DNA of 64,000 nt from an uncultured Arenicella sp. (GCA_938048185.1 CALIVT010000019.1:62001-126000); one strand, 5' to 3'; shown: positions 18,841 to 28,996, numbered from the stretch's first letter. Notes: generated from the sequence alone by a model not told the origin. Numbers and translations are program-made.

Positions 18841-19710
18841 TTATCCCTGCCCCGCAGTTTTGCTATTGCTCGCAGTTTTACTATTGATAGCAGAAGACGC
18901 TCGGCCACCGTTCTCTCTAACACGATTTAAGTAAGGACCAAACGCGTCCTCGCCCATCCAGAATTTAATCAAATTACTCACCCCGTTACTGGTCAAGGTT
19001 GCTCCGGCTAAACCGTCTATCTTGTATTCAGAATCCGGGGTACTTGGCGTGACCGCGCCCTTAATCAAGCGAAGCTTCGGCTCACCACTTGAGTCAGCAA
19101 TCTTTTTACCGCTCCACATCGCTTGCCACTTCTTGTTGTCAATTTCACCGCCTAGGCCAGGGGTCTCGCCGTGCTCATAAAACGTAATACCGCTGACCGT
19201 CGTCGCGTCGCTTTCAAGGGCAATAAAGCCATACATGGTAGACCACAAGCCATAGCCCTTTATTGGCAAAATAATCTTACTGATAGACTCACCATCGCGC
19301 AGTAGATAAACATTCGCGTACCTTGACATTCCACCAATCGACGCGATATCTGCATCACGGCTCAAATCAACACGATAGGCTGAGTCGTTTGCAGCTTTAC
19401 GTTGATCAAAAGTATCCGCGTCAACAGCTTGTGTGAATTCCCCGGTGGCCACATCGATAACCTGTGTTTCTATTTGTTGAAACAATTCATCGACCGACTT
19501 AGACGGGTCGCTGATGCCAGCAACCGAAAGAATGTTGCTCTTTTTATCAATCAACTTATTCGCGACTTGTTTTGGTTTAAGCAAGGTAGCGGCACCGGAT
19601 ACAATTACCGAGCACAATAAGCAAAGCAACGTAGCAACGACAATGGTTTTAACAATATTGTCATTCGGCAAGTGTAAAAACCCGCCCTGCTTCTTAATTA
19701 AGTTTTTCAT
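18841..19710 (-). CDS. nqrC: Na+-NQR subunit C
   Basis: Periplasmic FMN-carrying subunit anchored by one N-terminal span (residues about 20-42). The FMN is bound by phosphoester to threonine; the site here is T238 in IDGLAGATLTSNG. In most NqrC proteins, from memory, the residue three before this Thr is Ser or Thr, whereas here it is Ala; the rest of the motif is intact. A Ser/Lys/Thr-rich tail extends the C terminus. Length 289 is a little more than the Vibrio protein. ApbE is encoded in the same cluster. Confidence 0.96.
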   Translation of the reverse strand: MKNLIKKQGGFLHLPNDNIVKTIVVATLLCLLCSVIVSGAATLLKPKQVANKLIDKKSNILSVAGISDPSKSVDELFQQIETQVIDVATGEFTQAVDADTFDQRKAANDSAYRVDLSRDADIASIGGMSRYANVYLLRDGESISKIILPIKGYGLWSTMYGFIALESDATTVSGITFYEHGETPGLGGEIDNKKWQAMWSGKKIADSSGEPKLRLIKGAVTPSTPDSEYKIDGLAGATLTSNGVSNLIKFWMGEDAFGPYLNRVRENGGRASSAINSKTASNSKTAGQG

Positions 19711-19725
19711 CTTACTCGACGCCTC

Positions 19726-20940
19726 CTAAGCTGCGTAACGCAAGGCGCGACGCTTAACATTGGCTTGTACTACAAACCAATCAATCAGTGGTGCGAACAA
19801 ATTGGCGAACAAGATTGCCAACATAATCCCTTCGGGGAATGCGGGGTTAACGACACGAATTAGCACCGTCATTAACCCAATCAACACGCCATACCAAAAA
19901 CGCCCAGTATCGGTCATTGAGGCACTGACCGGGTCAGTGGCCATAAAGACCATGCCAAACGCTAAACCACCAATCACAAAATGCCAGTGTGGCGGCAGGC
20001 CGAACATGGGGTTAGTGTCGCTCCCGATGATGTTGAACAGGCCACTGGTAACAAGCACACCGACAGCAACCCCAAGCATAATGCGCCAAGACGCAATTTT
20101 TGTGGCCAATAAAAATAAGGCGCCAATACCTATCGCGATCAATGACGTTTCACCTATTGAGCCTGCAATATAACCAGTGAGCGACTGCTGGATACTAAAA
20201 CCCGCATCAGTCAGCGCTTGCACACCGCCTTGGGCCGCCACACTCAACGCGGTTGCGCCAGTATAACCATCAACCGCGACCCAAACTGCGTCGCCAGAAA
20301 TCTGTGCGGGATAAGCAAAATATAGAAACGCACGTGCCGTAAGTGCTGGATTTAAAAAATTCTTACCTGTGCCTCCGAATACCTCTTTACCGATTACAAT
20401 TCCGAAACTGATGCCGAGCGCAGCTTGCCATAATGGCAAGGTAGCCGGAACAATTAAACTGAATAGAATAGAGGTGACAAAAAAGCCTTCGTTAATTTCG
20501 TGACCACGTACGGAAGCAAACAAAACTTCCCAAAAGCCGCCGACAATGAACACCGTGGCGTAGATCGGGAACCAATACCAGAAACCATGCCAGAAGTTAT
20601 CGAAAATGCTGTTTGGATCAAAACCTATACCGAAAAACGCAAGAATATCGCCACGCCAGCCCACTAACTCGGTAACGCCCATACTCGCCATTACCGAATT
20701 TGCTTGTAGACCAACGTTGTAGCAACCAACGGCCACACATGGCATCGCAGCCAGCCAAACGTAAATCATTACGCGTTTTAAATCGATACCGTCGCGTACA
20801 TGGTTACGCCCTTTATTTACGTCGGCGGGCGAATAGAAAATCGTATCGACCGCTTCGTACAAAGCATAGAACCTTTGGTGTTTACCGCCCTCAGTAACGT
20901 GCGGATGAATACTGTCGAGCGTGCGTCGTAGAAAAGACAT
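19726..20940 (-). CDS. nqrB: Na+-NQR subunit B
   Basis: Main membrane subunit, about ten spans, carrying covalent FMN and riboflavin and forming the quinone region. I start it at ATG 20940, with GGAAGG upstream and one base after the nqrA stop, giving 404 residues; a longer frame to 21015 would run back into nqrA. The flavinylation threonine is T230 in [12 protein letters not shown]. The conserved [17 protein letters not shown] segment is intact. Confidence 0.96.
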   Translation of the reverse strand: MSFLRRTLDSIHPHVTEGGKHQRFYALYEAVDTIFYSPADVNKGRNHVRDGIDLKRVMIYVWLAAMPCVAVGCYNVGLQANSVMASMGVTELVGWRGDILAFFGIGFDPNSIFDNFWHGFWYWFPIYATVFIVGGFWEVLFASVRGHEINEGFFVTSILFSLIVPATLPLWQAALGISFGIVIGKEVFGGTGKNFLNPALTARAFLYFAYPAQISGDAVWVAVDGYTGATALSVAAQGGVQALTDAGFSIQQSLTGYIAGSIGETSLIAIGIGALFLLATKIASWRIMLGVAVGVLVTSGLFNIIGSDTNPMFGLPPHWHFVIGGLAFGMVFMATDPVSASMTDTGRFWYGVLIGLMTVLIRVVNPAFPEGIMLAILFANLFAPLIDWFVVQANVKRRALRYAA

Positions 20941-20941
20941 C

Positions 20942-22276
20942 TTAACCTTCCGTCTCAATCTGAGTAAGTGTGGAGCGCAATACAGGGCCGAAGTCATGTT
21001 TGCCGGGGTCAACAAATGAGCACAAGGCCAGATCTTCCTCGACCAACTCTAAACAACCCAATTGCTGCGCGGCATCAGTATCTTTGACCAATAAAGATTT
21101 GACCAACGGCGTTGGCAGAATATCCAATGGCATAACCGATTCGAACACACCAATTGGCACAATCGCGCGCGGACTGCCGTTCTGCGATGTGGTGATATCA
21201 AAGGCTTTAGGCTTGAAGATACTGGAGATAAATACGTTTAGCGCTGAAAATTTGCTTGCCCCCGGAGCAATCCAGCCCATAAATTCGCGGTCATCGTTTT
21301 CTTCGACGACAGAGATTTGATTGTCGTAACGACCAAGAAAATCAGCGTCAGCAACGGCCTCATGCCCGTTCAATACCGAGCCGCTGATAACACGTTTTTT
21401 GCCGTCGGCCATGCGGCCATCAATCAGTTCACTAATATTGGCGCCTAACCGGCTTGCCAATACTCTAGGTGAATTAACCAAGGGGCCACCAACAGCAACG
21501 TAGCGAGACACATCTATTTTGCCATTTTTCGCCAACGAGCCAATGGCGATCGTATCTTGATAGCCCAGCGTCCAAACGACTTTATTGCCGTCGACTGGGT
21601 CGATTGAGTGCACGTGAGTACTGCTCAATCCGGCAGGATGTTTGCCCGAAAATTTAGCGACTTGTACGCCCTCACCTGTAAGCTCAGGCAAATTCACAGC
21701 GTCGGCTTGGCAGACATAGACAGGAACACCAAATTTGGCTAGAACACTAACACCAGTCGCAAAATCAGCCGCACGTTCAGCAATAACCACGCTCGGTTCG
21801 ACTGCCAAGGGGTTGGTGTCCATTGCATTAACAAAAATGGAGTTTGGTGTGGAGTCTATCGCCGGCACTTTGCCGTAAGGGCGGGCACGAAAAGAGCACC
21901 AAACCCCAGATTTTACCAAAAGGTCTCGAACTTGCTGTTCCGAGATAGAGGCTAACTCGTCGGTCACAAATGACTCGGCTGCGTCACCATCAACATCAAT
22001 CACTACCGAGATTAACGCTCGCTTTGCGCCGCGATTAATAGCTGACACCGTGCCTGCGGCCGGAGAAGTAATAACAACGCCGGGGTTCTTCTTGTCTTCA
22101 AATAAAGGCGTACCCTCTTTGACAGAGTCACCCTCTTTGACCATCATAGTCGGTTTTAAGCCAACATAGTCACCACCCAGAATGGCCACTTGTTTAACCG
22201 AGCTTGCAACGTCAATACGTTCATCAGGCTTTCCGTTTATCGGGATATCAAGCCCTTTCTTTATCTTATAAAACAA
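20942..22276 (-). CDS. nqrA: Na+-NQR subunit A
   Basis: Soluble cytoplasmic subunit of the sodium pump, 444 residues, implicated in quinone handling. The protein opens with [17 protein letters not shown], matching the family start, so translation must begin at the TTG at 22276; a GGTGAGG ribosome site lies 6-12 bases upstream and no ATG is available. It is the first gene of nqrABCDEF, and the 586 bp upstream are non-coding, leaving room for a long leader. A rare start codon on the first subunit may limit operon output. Confidence 0.95.
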   Translation of the reverse strand: MFYKIKKGLDIPINGKPDERIDVASSVKQVAILGGDYVGLKPTMMVKEGDSVKEGTPLFEDKKNPGVVITSPAAGTVSAINRGAKRALISVVIDVDGDAAESFVTDELASISEQQVRDLLVKSGVWCSFRARPYGKVPAIDSTPNSIFVNAMDTNPLAVEPSVVIAERAADFATGVSVLAKFGVPVYVCQADAVNLPELTGEGVQVAKFSGKHPAGLSSTHVHSIDPVDGNKVVWTLGYQDTIAIGSLAKNGKIDVSRYVAVGGPLVNSPRVLASRLGANISELIDGRMADGKKRVISGSVLNGHEAVADADFLGRYDNQISVVEENDDREFMGWIAPGASKFSALNVFISSIFKPKAFDITTSQNGSPRAIVPIGVFESVMPLDILPTPLVKSLLVKDTDAAQQLGCLELVEEDLALCSFVDPGKHDFGPVLRSTLTQIETEG

Positions 22277-22862
22277 TGATTACCTCACCACTTTTTGTAT
22301 TTGGTAGTCTAAGCCGAATCAAGCGACACTTTGCAACCCAGAATTGTCTCAATCGAGCGCTAGCACCTGCTTAGTGGTGCTCAAAGGTCGAAATTCCTAA
22401 TTTGGAAATATAAAGACCCAACTATTTTGCGATAGCCTGATGCGACTCCTGATGAGACTAAAGGCGAAATAAATGAGTGAGAATCGACTGAGCACACCCA
22501 CTTTACACCTTCCGCACCTAAAATCGCAGCCTACTGACAGCGCGCGCATAGTATACAACTTTAGCAACACGAGCAACAGGTAGTTGACATTGATCTGACG
22601 CAACGATTTCATTATTCGCAAGCCTAAAAGCGAGGCCTGCCTGACCGTCCAGGTAGGCCCGAGCCGAACCCACGTGTGATAGGGGGGCCGCCACTTTTAT
22701 GCTAAGCTCTTGGCTCCGATTTTAGCCTACTATTGATCTTGCACTTCACATACATTTTCACCGATATGAGGGCAATTGCACGACAGACAGAATTTCAAGT
22801 CTTTAGCGCGATCGATAGCTTAAGCCCAACAACCTACATTCATTTTTTTTAGGAAGCGCTGC
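22277..22862. promoter_or_regulatory. Divergent intergenic region between nqrA and the DUF6394-like gene
   Basis: 586 bp without a credible gene. On the minus strand a TATACT box (22550-22555) could serve nqrA, with only a weak -35 (TTGCTC, 15-base spacing); this would give a leader near 270 bases. On the plus strand a perfect TTGACA (22584-22589) is followed after 17 bases by TTTCAT. Two hairpins are present: AGCACC/GGTGCT at 22362-22381 and a longer one at 22634-22659. Promoter calls are tentative. Confidence 0.4.
22634..22659. other. GC-rich imperfect hairpin
   Basis: GGCCTGCCTG (22634-22643) can pair with CAGGTAGGCC (22650-22659), one G-U wobble, loop of six bases. No T-tract follows on the plus strand; on the minus strand TTTT follows after four bases. 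It lies upstream of both divergent genes, so a normal terminator role is not obvious. Confidence 0.45.
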
Positions 22863-23243
22863 ATGAACTTCGAGAAAGTTGTTTTCGCATTTTTCATTAT
22901 CCTCGCCTTATCGTTAAACTTCAGTTTCTTTATAGGTGACTTAGCAGACCCTGCCCACCATCACGTACTCGAATTAGCGGCAGCGTTAGTCGCTAGCCTA
23001 ATTTGCACCATTATGAAGTTTGGAGACCGTACGCAGTTCGGTTCGACGGTGTTAGCATCGAGTCTCGTTGTCGATTTACTGCTAATTGCGGCCGCGATTA
23101 CTTGGGGTGTGGCCTCGCAAAGCCAGGGCAGCCTGAGCACATCGACGATGGCAACCATTACTTCGCTAGCCGGCGGTGCATTGGTGGCTAACCTGCTATC
23201 AGTCGTATTACTGATTATCGAGACTGGCCAAATTCGCAAGTAA
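22863..23243 (+). CDS. Small membrane protein, DUF6394-like
   Basis: A 126-residue protein with about four membrane spans. The start NFEKVVFAFFIILALSLNFSFFIGD, a HHH cluster (residues 32-34, in DPAHHHVLELAA) and MKFGDRTQFG match, from memory, a small family found just upstream of TrkA-type potassium channel genes. The same neighbour is present here, 59 bp downstream. An AGGA ribosome site precedes the ATG. A role as a channel partner is suggested by context only. Confidence 0.72.
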   Translation: MNFEKVVFAFFIILALSLNFSFFIGDLADPAHHHVLELAAALVASLICTIMKFGDRTQFGSTVLASSLVVDLLLIAAAITWGVASQSQGSLSTSTMATITSLAGGALVANLLSVVLLIIETGQIRK

Positions 23244-23302
23244 GCTGCTCACGGTACTGCCCTACCCTTTATGTCCCGTCGCTAACTTACTAAGCTAAAC
23301 TC

Positions 23303-25003
23303 GTGTCCAACATCTTCTTTTTAATATTACGACGACTGCGCACACCGCTGATATTATTGATATCGGTTTACGCCATTGCGACCTTAGGAATGACCTTAAT
23401 TCCGGGCGTCGACCCAAATGGTGAACCGTGGCGTATGAGTTTCTTTCACGCCTTCTATTTCGTCAGCTTTATGGGCACTACTATTGGGTTTGGCGAAATA
23501 CCCTACCCGTTTACCGATACCCAGCGCGCTTGGGTTTTGGTGTGCATTTACACCTCAGTGATATCCTGGCTATATGGCATCGGCACCCTTTTACGGTTAC
23601 TGCAAGACGAGACCTTTCGCAACGCCGTGTCACAGCGCGCATTCAAGCTCAGCATCAAACGCCTACATCGCCCATTTTATATTATTTGTGGCTATGGCGA
23701 GACCGGGCAATTAATCAGTCGCGGGCTTGCTGACCTAGACCTTAAAAGCGTGATTATTGATCGCGACTCTGAGCGCACGCACATGATCGAGTTGGAAGAT
23801 CTGCGCACCGTGCCAATCGTTCTAACCGCCGACATCACTGAACCGCAGAATCTGGTAGCCGCCGGCATTAATCACGCGCACTGTAAAGGCATTATTGCAG
23901 TGACTCAAGACGACCATACTAATTTGAAAATCGCAGTTGCATCCAAACTAGTAAACCCGAGAGTCCCGGTAATCTGCCGCTCAGAAATAGAAGACGAAGC
24001 GAATAACATGGCGTCGTTTGGCACCGATGCCATTATCAACCCATACACCACCTTTGGACGGCGCCTAAAACTGCTCACTCAAAATCCTGAGCTGCATCGC
24101 ATTCACAACTGGTTTATTAACCAACACAGCTCCACATATATTGATTCAAAGATAAGCGAAAACGGCCTGCCGGCCGGCAAGTGGGTTATTTGCGGTTATG
24201 GCCGCTTTGGTAAAGCGGTTAAGGATTACACTGGTGGCGACGCGATAGACACTGTAATTGTGGATGTTGACCCAATTGCCAGCAAGGCGCCGGTCGGCAC
24301 CATTGTGGGGCGCGGGACCGAAGCCCAAACGTTAATTGACGCTGGAATTGAAGACGCCGTAGTTGTGGTCGCGGCCAGCGACGACGACGCTAATAATTTG
24401 TCCATTCTGATTACCGCCCGACAGCTAAACCCGAAACTGGTGACCATTGGCAGGGTTTCTAGAGAACCCAACCACCAACTATTCATTCACGCCAAATGTG
24501 ACTATATTATGCGCCGCGACCAGATTGTCGCGAGTGAAGTGTTGACGACCATATCGCGCCCGCTGGTGGTTAAATTCTTACAATACTCGAGCTCCTTATC
24601 GCCAGAAGACACCGAAGTTTTAGTCAAACAAATATGCTTGGTTGCCCATAATGAAGACCCCATCACCTGGCGCTTGATCATCGACGAAAAAAACGCGCCG
24701 GCGCTGGTGCGTTTTTTGAACACCGAGCGGTCTTTAAAGGTTGGTGATATCAGCTCTAACCCAACCTTTCCGAACTCAGACAGCATCCCGCTGCTGTTGT
24801 TACGGGGCGGCATGAGTCATTTATTACCGACCAACGATATGCACCTTAAGCTCGGCGACCAGTTATTATTTTGCGGTCGCCGCGACGAGACCTTATTAGC
24901 ACAACATATGCGCGACAATGTCGAGCTAGTCGATACCTTAATTAACAAAAATCCGCACGATATTCCGTTGCTAAGGTGGCTAAGACGCCGCAGGCAATCT
25001 TAA
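23303..25003 (+). CDS. Potassium channel with two RCK/TrkA-N domains
   Basis: A two-span ion channel: spans at about residues 14-34 and 76-98 flank a pore loop whose selectivity filter reads TTIGFGE (59-65), a variant of TVGYGD. Two nucleotide-binding domains follow, opening with YIICGYGETGQLISRGL (126-142) and WVICGYGRFGKAV (about 294), and a TrkA-C-like end. Such proteins gate K+ flow in response to nucleotides or Ca2+. The start is GTG at 23303. The length of 566 residues reflects the doubled RCK unit in one chain. Loss of the filter Tyr to Phe is seen in some K+ channels. Confidence 0.9.
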   Translation: MSNIFFLILRRLRTPLILLISVYAIATLGMTLIPGVDPNGEPWRMSFFHAFYFVSFMGTTIGFGEIPYPFTDTQRAWVLVCIYTSVISWLYGIGTLLRLLQDETFRNAVSQRAFKLSIKRLHRPFYIICGYGETGQLISRGLADLDLKSVIIDRDSERTHMIELEDLRTVPIVLTADITEPQNLVAAGINHAHCKGIIAVTQDDHTNLKIAVASKLVNPRVPVICRSEIEDEANNMASFGTDAIINPYTTFGRRLKLLTQNPELHRIHNWFINQHSSTYIDSKISENGLPAGKWVICGYGRFGKAVKDYTGGDAIDTVIVDVDPIASKAPVGTIVGRGTEAQTLIDAGIEDAVVVVAASDDDANNLSILITARQLNPKLVTIGRVSREPNHQLFIHAKCDYIMRRDQIVASEVLTTISRPLVVKFLQYSSSLSPEDTEVLVKQICLVAHNEDPITWRLIIDEKNAPALVRFLNTERSLKVGDISSNPTFPNSDSIPLLLLRGGMSHLLPTNDMHLKLGDQLLFCGRRDETLLAQHMRDNVELVDTLINKNPHDIPLLRWLRRRRQS

Positions 25004-25035
25004 AAAACAACATTCTTTTATAAACTCGTTAAACT

Positions 25036-25932
25036 ATGCAAAAACTGGACGCCCTGTTCGAGCAGCTCAACTCGGTCATTCTTGGAAATCCACTAGCCAC
25101 CAAATTAGCATTGGTATGCTTATTGGCCCGTGGGCATTTACTGATCGAAGACATTCCTGGAGTCGGTAAGACTACGCTCTCTCATGCCTTGGCCAATCTT
25201 TTAGGCCTGCCTTATAAGCGTGTTCAATTCACAAGTGATTTACTGCCTACTGACATTATCGGCATGACCATTTTTGATATGGAGTCAAAAAAATTCATAT
25301 TTAAAAAAGGACCGTTATTCACTTCTATTTTATTGGCAGACGAAATAAATCGCGCCACCCCAAAAACTCAAAGCGCGCTGTTGCAAGCAATGGAAGAGCA
25401 GCAGGTTTCGGTTGAAGGCCAACAAATAAGCTTAAGCACGCCGTTTTTTGTAATCGCCACGCAAAACCCATTAGAACAAAGCGGTACATTTCCGTTACCT
25501 GAATCGCAACTCGATCGTTTTCTAATGCGCTTATCGCTTGGCTATCCCAGCGCCGAATTTGAAAAACAATTATTAATGGGTCAAAACACGAGAGGCAAAC
25601 TTGCCCCGGTACTTAGTCAGAAAGACGTCGCCGACCTAATAGATAAAGTACACAATGTGCATGTTAGTGAAGCCATAGTCGACTACCTGCAAAGCCTGGT
25701 CAGCCAAACTCGTAGTTGCGGGAAATTCGTTACTGGTCTATCACCGCGCGCAGGCCTGCAATGGCTGCAAGCCTGTAAAGCAATGGCGTTTGTCGAAGGC
25801 CGTGACGCGGTACTGCCCGACGACGTAAAGTTATTGGCGGATTACACAGCGGCGCATCGCCTTCATTGCAACGACGGCTCTGAATCATCGTTAGCGCTGA
25901 CTGAGATCATCAAGCAAACTGAAGTTATTTAG
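25036..25932 (+). CDS. MoxR-family AAA+ ATPase
   Basis: A 298-residue cytoplasmic ATPase of the MoxR group, which act as chaperone-like remodelers together with VWA or DUF58 partners. Walker A is PGVGKTT (residues 41-47) and Walker B is LLADEINR (99-106); the sensor segment ATQNPLEQSGTFPLPESQLDRF is typical. It is followed at 23 bp by a DUF58 gene and then a TgpA-type transglutaminase gene, a well-known trio in proteobacteria. It shares domain order with the second MoxR of the window at 51-52 kb but is clearly diverged from it. Confidence 0.95.
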   Translation: MQKLDALFEQLNSVILGNPLATKLALVCLLARGHLLIEDIPGVGKTTLSHALANLLGLPYKRVQFTSDLLPTDIIGMTIFDMESKKFIFKKGPLFTSILLADEINRATPKTQSALLQAMEEQQVSVEGQQISLSTPFFVIATQNPLEQSGTFPLPESQLDRFLMRLSLGYPSAEFEKQLLMGQNTRGKLAPVLSQKDVADLIDKVHNVHVSEAIVDYLQSLVSQTRSCGKFVTGLSPRAGLQWLQACKAMAFVEGRDAVLPDDVKLLADYTAAHRLHCNDGSESSLALTEIIKQTEVI

Positions 25933-25955
25933 GAACCGGTCTGCGGCGTTAACAA

Positions 25956-26879
25956 ATGTCAGAATTTAGTGTCGGTCGGCGAGAACTCTATATATTACCA
26001 ACCCGCGTTGGTTGGTATTACGCGTTAATTTTGCTTGCGCTGTTTGGCATTGCGGTAAAGTTTGATAACCAGGCCGCGTTTATGATGCTGTTCATTTTGG
26101 TTGCGCTCGGCATGGTGGCAATGGTGTATACCCACAACAATGTCATCGGCCTGAGACTTGAAAGCCACCCAAGCAAATCGGTATTCTTAGGTTCTCAAGC
26201 AAAGTTTCCACTCACTATCAGTAATAACAGCGATAAACTCCGCCACGCGGTTTGGCTAATTAGTGGTGGCTTCCACCAACTCACAACACTGGCAAGCGGC
26301 GCGCAGCAGACCGTCGAGCTTCAGCTACCAACCGTTCAGCGCGGATACCTTGTGTGCGACCCAATCAACCTCAGCTCGCAGTTCCCAATAGGTGTGTTTT
26401 TTTGCTGGACCAAACGCTTTAACTCAAGCGAACGATGCCTAGTTTATCCGCAACCTCTAGACCTAATTCCTTTTCCCAAAGATGGCTCTCATCAAGGCAA
26501 AGAGCACGCCAGTGCTAATGTGAAATTGGGGGCCGAAGACTATGCAGGTATGAAAGCGTACCAAGCCGGAGATCGTTTGCGAGACATACATTGGCCATCT
26601 CTTGCTAAAACCAATAAGCTGGTGTCTATTCAATATGAGAATCACAGTAATAGTTCCGTGAATTTAAGTTGGTTTTCTTTGCCCGCATCAATGGGCATCG
26701 AAGACCGACTCAGCCAGCTCTGCTTCTGGGTGGTTGATGCCGAACAACATGGCTTACGCTATCAACTTGAAATGCCGAACCACACCATAGAGTTCGATAA
26801 GGGCCTAACTCATTATCATAAATGCTTACAGGTTCTGGCTTTATGGGGCGACGATGAGCACCAGGGGCAATCGAGCTAA
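25956..26879 (+). CDS. DUF58 domain protein, membrane-anchored
   Basis: A 307-residue protein with two N-terminal spans (about 20-60) and a C-terminal DUF58 domain marked by GAEDYAGMKAYQAGDRLRDIHW near residues 191-212. DUF58 proteins pair with MoxR ATPases and some carry a VWA-like fold; here the VWA metal site is not evident and the domain is short. The following gene begins two bases after its stop, showing tight operon structure. Confidence 0.92.
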   Translation: MSEFSVGRRELYILPTRVGWYYALILLALFGIAVKFDNQAAFMMLFILVALGMVAMVYTHNNVIGLRLESHPSKSVFLGSQAKFPLTISNNSDKLRHAVWLISGGFHQLTTLASGAQQTVELQLPTVQRGYLVCDPINLSSQFPIGVFFCWTKRFNSSERCLVYPQPLDLIPFPKDGSHQGKEHASANVKLGAEDYAGMKAYQAGDRLRDIHWPSLAKTNKLVSIQYENHSNSSVNLSWFSLPASMGIEDRLSQLCFWVVDAEQHGLRYQLEMPNHTIEFDKGLTHYHKCLQVLALWGDDEHQGQSS

Positions 26880-26881
26880 CC

Positions 26882-28966
26882 ATGATAGCTAATCCAATAA
26901 AACGCGTATTGGCGAAACTGCCACCAATGCCTACCTCACCACCAACACACGAGCCGCATCGCGCCACGCTGTTGCAACTCGCAACCTTAATTTTTGTCGC
27001 AGTGGTTCTGCACTTCAAAATTGCTGACGCGCGCATTGCGACTTATGCCTTAGTTATCTTTGCAATCAAAGCGATCATAATCATACGCACGCTAGCGCCA
27101 CCGCCGAAATTCATAATGATGATACTAACCATCGCCAGCTTGGCACTGGTGCTGTTTATCTACGGCGGTTGGAATGGGCAAATTGCCGGCATCAGCTTTA
27201 TCGTCTTGCTTGTTGCCTTAAAATTTCTGGAGTCTCACGCACTGCGCGATTACTTCGTCGTTTGCTTGCTACTCTACTTTCTAGCCGCCTCCTCCTTTCT
27301 GTTCGACTCCTCAATCGCCAGCATCTCGATTATTGTGGTCTATGCGCTTGGAATAACCGGCATCCTGTTTCAAATATCCAACCCAACCCCGATGCCCTTC
27401 AAACAGACCTTGAAGTCGAGCTTAGGAATAGTGGCAAAGGCACTGCCACTGGCGGTATTACTGTTTTTCTTTTTTCCAAGAATAAGCGGCGACTTTGGTT
27501 TTTTACCCTCACAAGACCAACGCGATACCGAAGGACTCAGCGACGCACTTGTTGCCGGAGAAATGGCGGCCGGCGCGTTTAATAACGAACTAGCATTCCG
27601 CGTGGAGTTTAAAGATGGTGTTGTTCCACCTAATTCACAACTTTATTGGCGTGCAAAAACCATGCCTACCGAACGAAATTTTGTTTGGGAAGTCGGGCAA
27701 CCCGAAGCAACTAACAACTCAGAGCTAAGCGCCTTAAATGCAGCCACGAGCTTAGCAAACGGTGATTGGTTTTATAGCGTCTTACACGAAAACAGCAGCG
27801 ATGATTTCCTGCCCTACCTTGATTATGTTGCTGGGGTAAACCGAGGTTATGTCCTGCGCGACTACTCGGTTACTAGAAGACGCACCGGCACTGGTTCCTT
27901 TTCATACAAAGGCTCGTCCAGCGCAGACCAATTATTGGTCTCAAAAATATCACATAACACCGAATCGCTACTCTCAACCGAAAGCAAACCGACCGCGCGA
28001 CTTCAAGCACTATTAAGCAGTATCCGCAGCAAGTCAAACAACGACGCCGAGTCGATTAATCGACTCTATCAGTACTTTTTAGATCGACCGTATAAGTACT
28101 CGCTTGCGCCTCCTGGCCTTGACGAATTCACGCCTCTCGATGATTTCATCTTTAACACCCGCACCGGCTATTGCGAACATTACGCCAGCGCATTTACCAC
28201 ACTCGCCCGCTGGTTGGGCGTACCTGCGCGCGTGGTGGTCGGCTATCAAGGTGGCACCCAAGTCAATGGCGGACAGTATTTAGAGGTGCGTTATTCTGAC
28301 GCACATGCGTGGAGCGAAGTATGGGTTAACGATCAATGGCAACGCGTTGATGCCACCGCCGCTGTAAGACCCGACCGCATTGAATTTGGTATGGACGCGT
28401 TGCGCGAACTGTGGGATTTAGGTCAATTTGATAACGGCAACAGTAGCAACGCACTGGCCAACTTTCTAAACCCGACTGGCACTGCACGCCTATTTAGGGA
28501 TCTTCGAGACACCTGGAAAAACGTGGGCTACCAATGGAATAAATGGGTGGTTAACTACGACATTGCAACCCAACGTGAGTTGCTCGAGACGCTCGGGTTT
28601 AAACACAAAAATGGAATTTTAACGCTGGTGCTCATTATGATGCTCGGTGCGTTTGCCATGCTGTTACTCTACTTTTGGCAACTTATACCAAAGCAAATTA
28701 AACGCTCGAAACTACAAGCCGCATATCTACACTTTGTCACGAAGTTCAAACGCCATGGCTTAGAAAAAAATATAAGTGACACACCGGCCGAGTTCGCGAG
28801 TAAGGCGAGTGCGTTGTTTCCCCAACTTGAACAAACAATCACCCAAATAAGCAATCAGTTTCAGGCGCTTCGATACCGAGACACTGAAGGCCGAGAAGAA
28901 GACAACGCAGCAAAAATCGACGCGTTTGTACGTCAAGTAAAACAGTTTAAAATTAGCGTAAAATAG
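26882..28966 (+). CDS. TgpA-type transglutaminase-like membrane protein
   Basis: A 694-residue inner-membrane protein: a DUF3488-type block of about six spans (residues 35-200), a periplasmic transglutaminase-like domain and a C-terminal span (about 580-600) before a DUF4129-like cytoplasmic tail. The catalytic triad is intact: C431 in TGYCEHYASAF, H475 in YSDAHAWSEVW and D490 in RVDATAAV. In Pseudomonas aeruginosa the related TgpA is essential, though its substrate is unclear. It is the third gene of a MoxR-DUF58-TgpA operon; a cross-linking or peptidase action in the periplasm is inferred. Confidence 0.93.
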   Translation: MIANPIKRVLAKLPPMPTSPPTHEPHRATLLQLATLIFVAVVLHFKIADARIATYALVIFAIKAIIIIRTLAPPPKFIMMILTIASLALVLFIYGGWNGQIAGISFIVLLVALKFLESHALRDYFVVCLLLYFLAASSFLFDSSIASISIIVVYALGITGILFQISNPTPMPFKQTLKSSLGIVAKALPLAVLLFFFFPRISGDFGFLPSQDQRDTEGLSDALVAGEMAAGAFNNELAFRVEFKDGVVPPNSQLYWRAKTMPTERNFVWEVGQPEATNNSELSALNAATSLANGDWFYSVLHENSSDDFLPYLDYVAGVNRGYVLRDYSVTRRRTGTGSFSYKGSSSADQLLVSKISHNTESLLSTESKPTARLQALLSSIRSKSNNDAESINRLYQYFLDRPYKYSLAPPGLDEFTPLDDFIFNTRTGYCEHYASAFTTLARWLGVPARVVVGYQGGTQVNGGQYLEVRYSDAHAWSEVWVNDQWQRVDATAAVRPDRIEFGMDALRELWDLGQFDNGNSSNALANFLNPTGTARLFRDLRDTWKNVGYQWNKWVVNYDIATQRELLETLGFKHKNGILTLVLIMMLGAFAMLLLYFWQLIPKQIKRSKLQAAYLHFVTKFKRHGLEKNISDTPAEFASKASALFPQLEQTITQISNQFQALRYRDTEGREEDNAAKIDAFVRQVKQFKISVK

Positions 28967-28996
28967 GCATTCGATACCCAAAGGTTAAACATTCAG

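Noticed and set aside
22397-22621. 74-residue minus-strand open frame upstream of nqrA
   Set aside because: No recognisable motif, no good ribosome site, and the frame lies across the intergenic region with candidate promoters.
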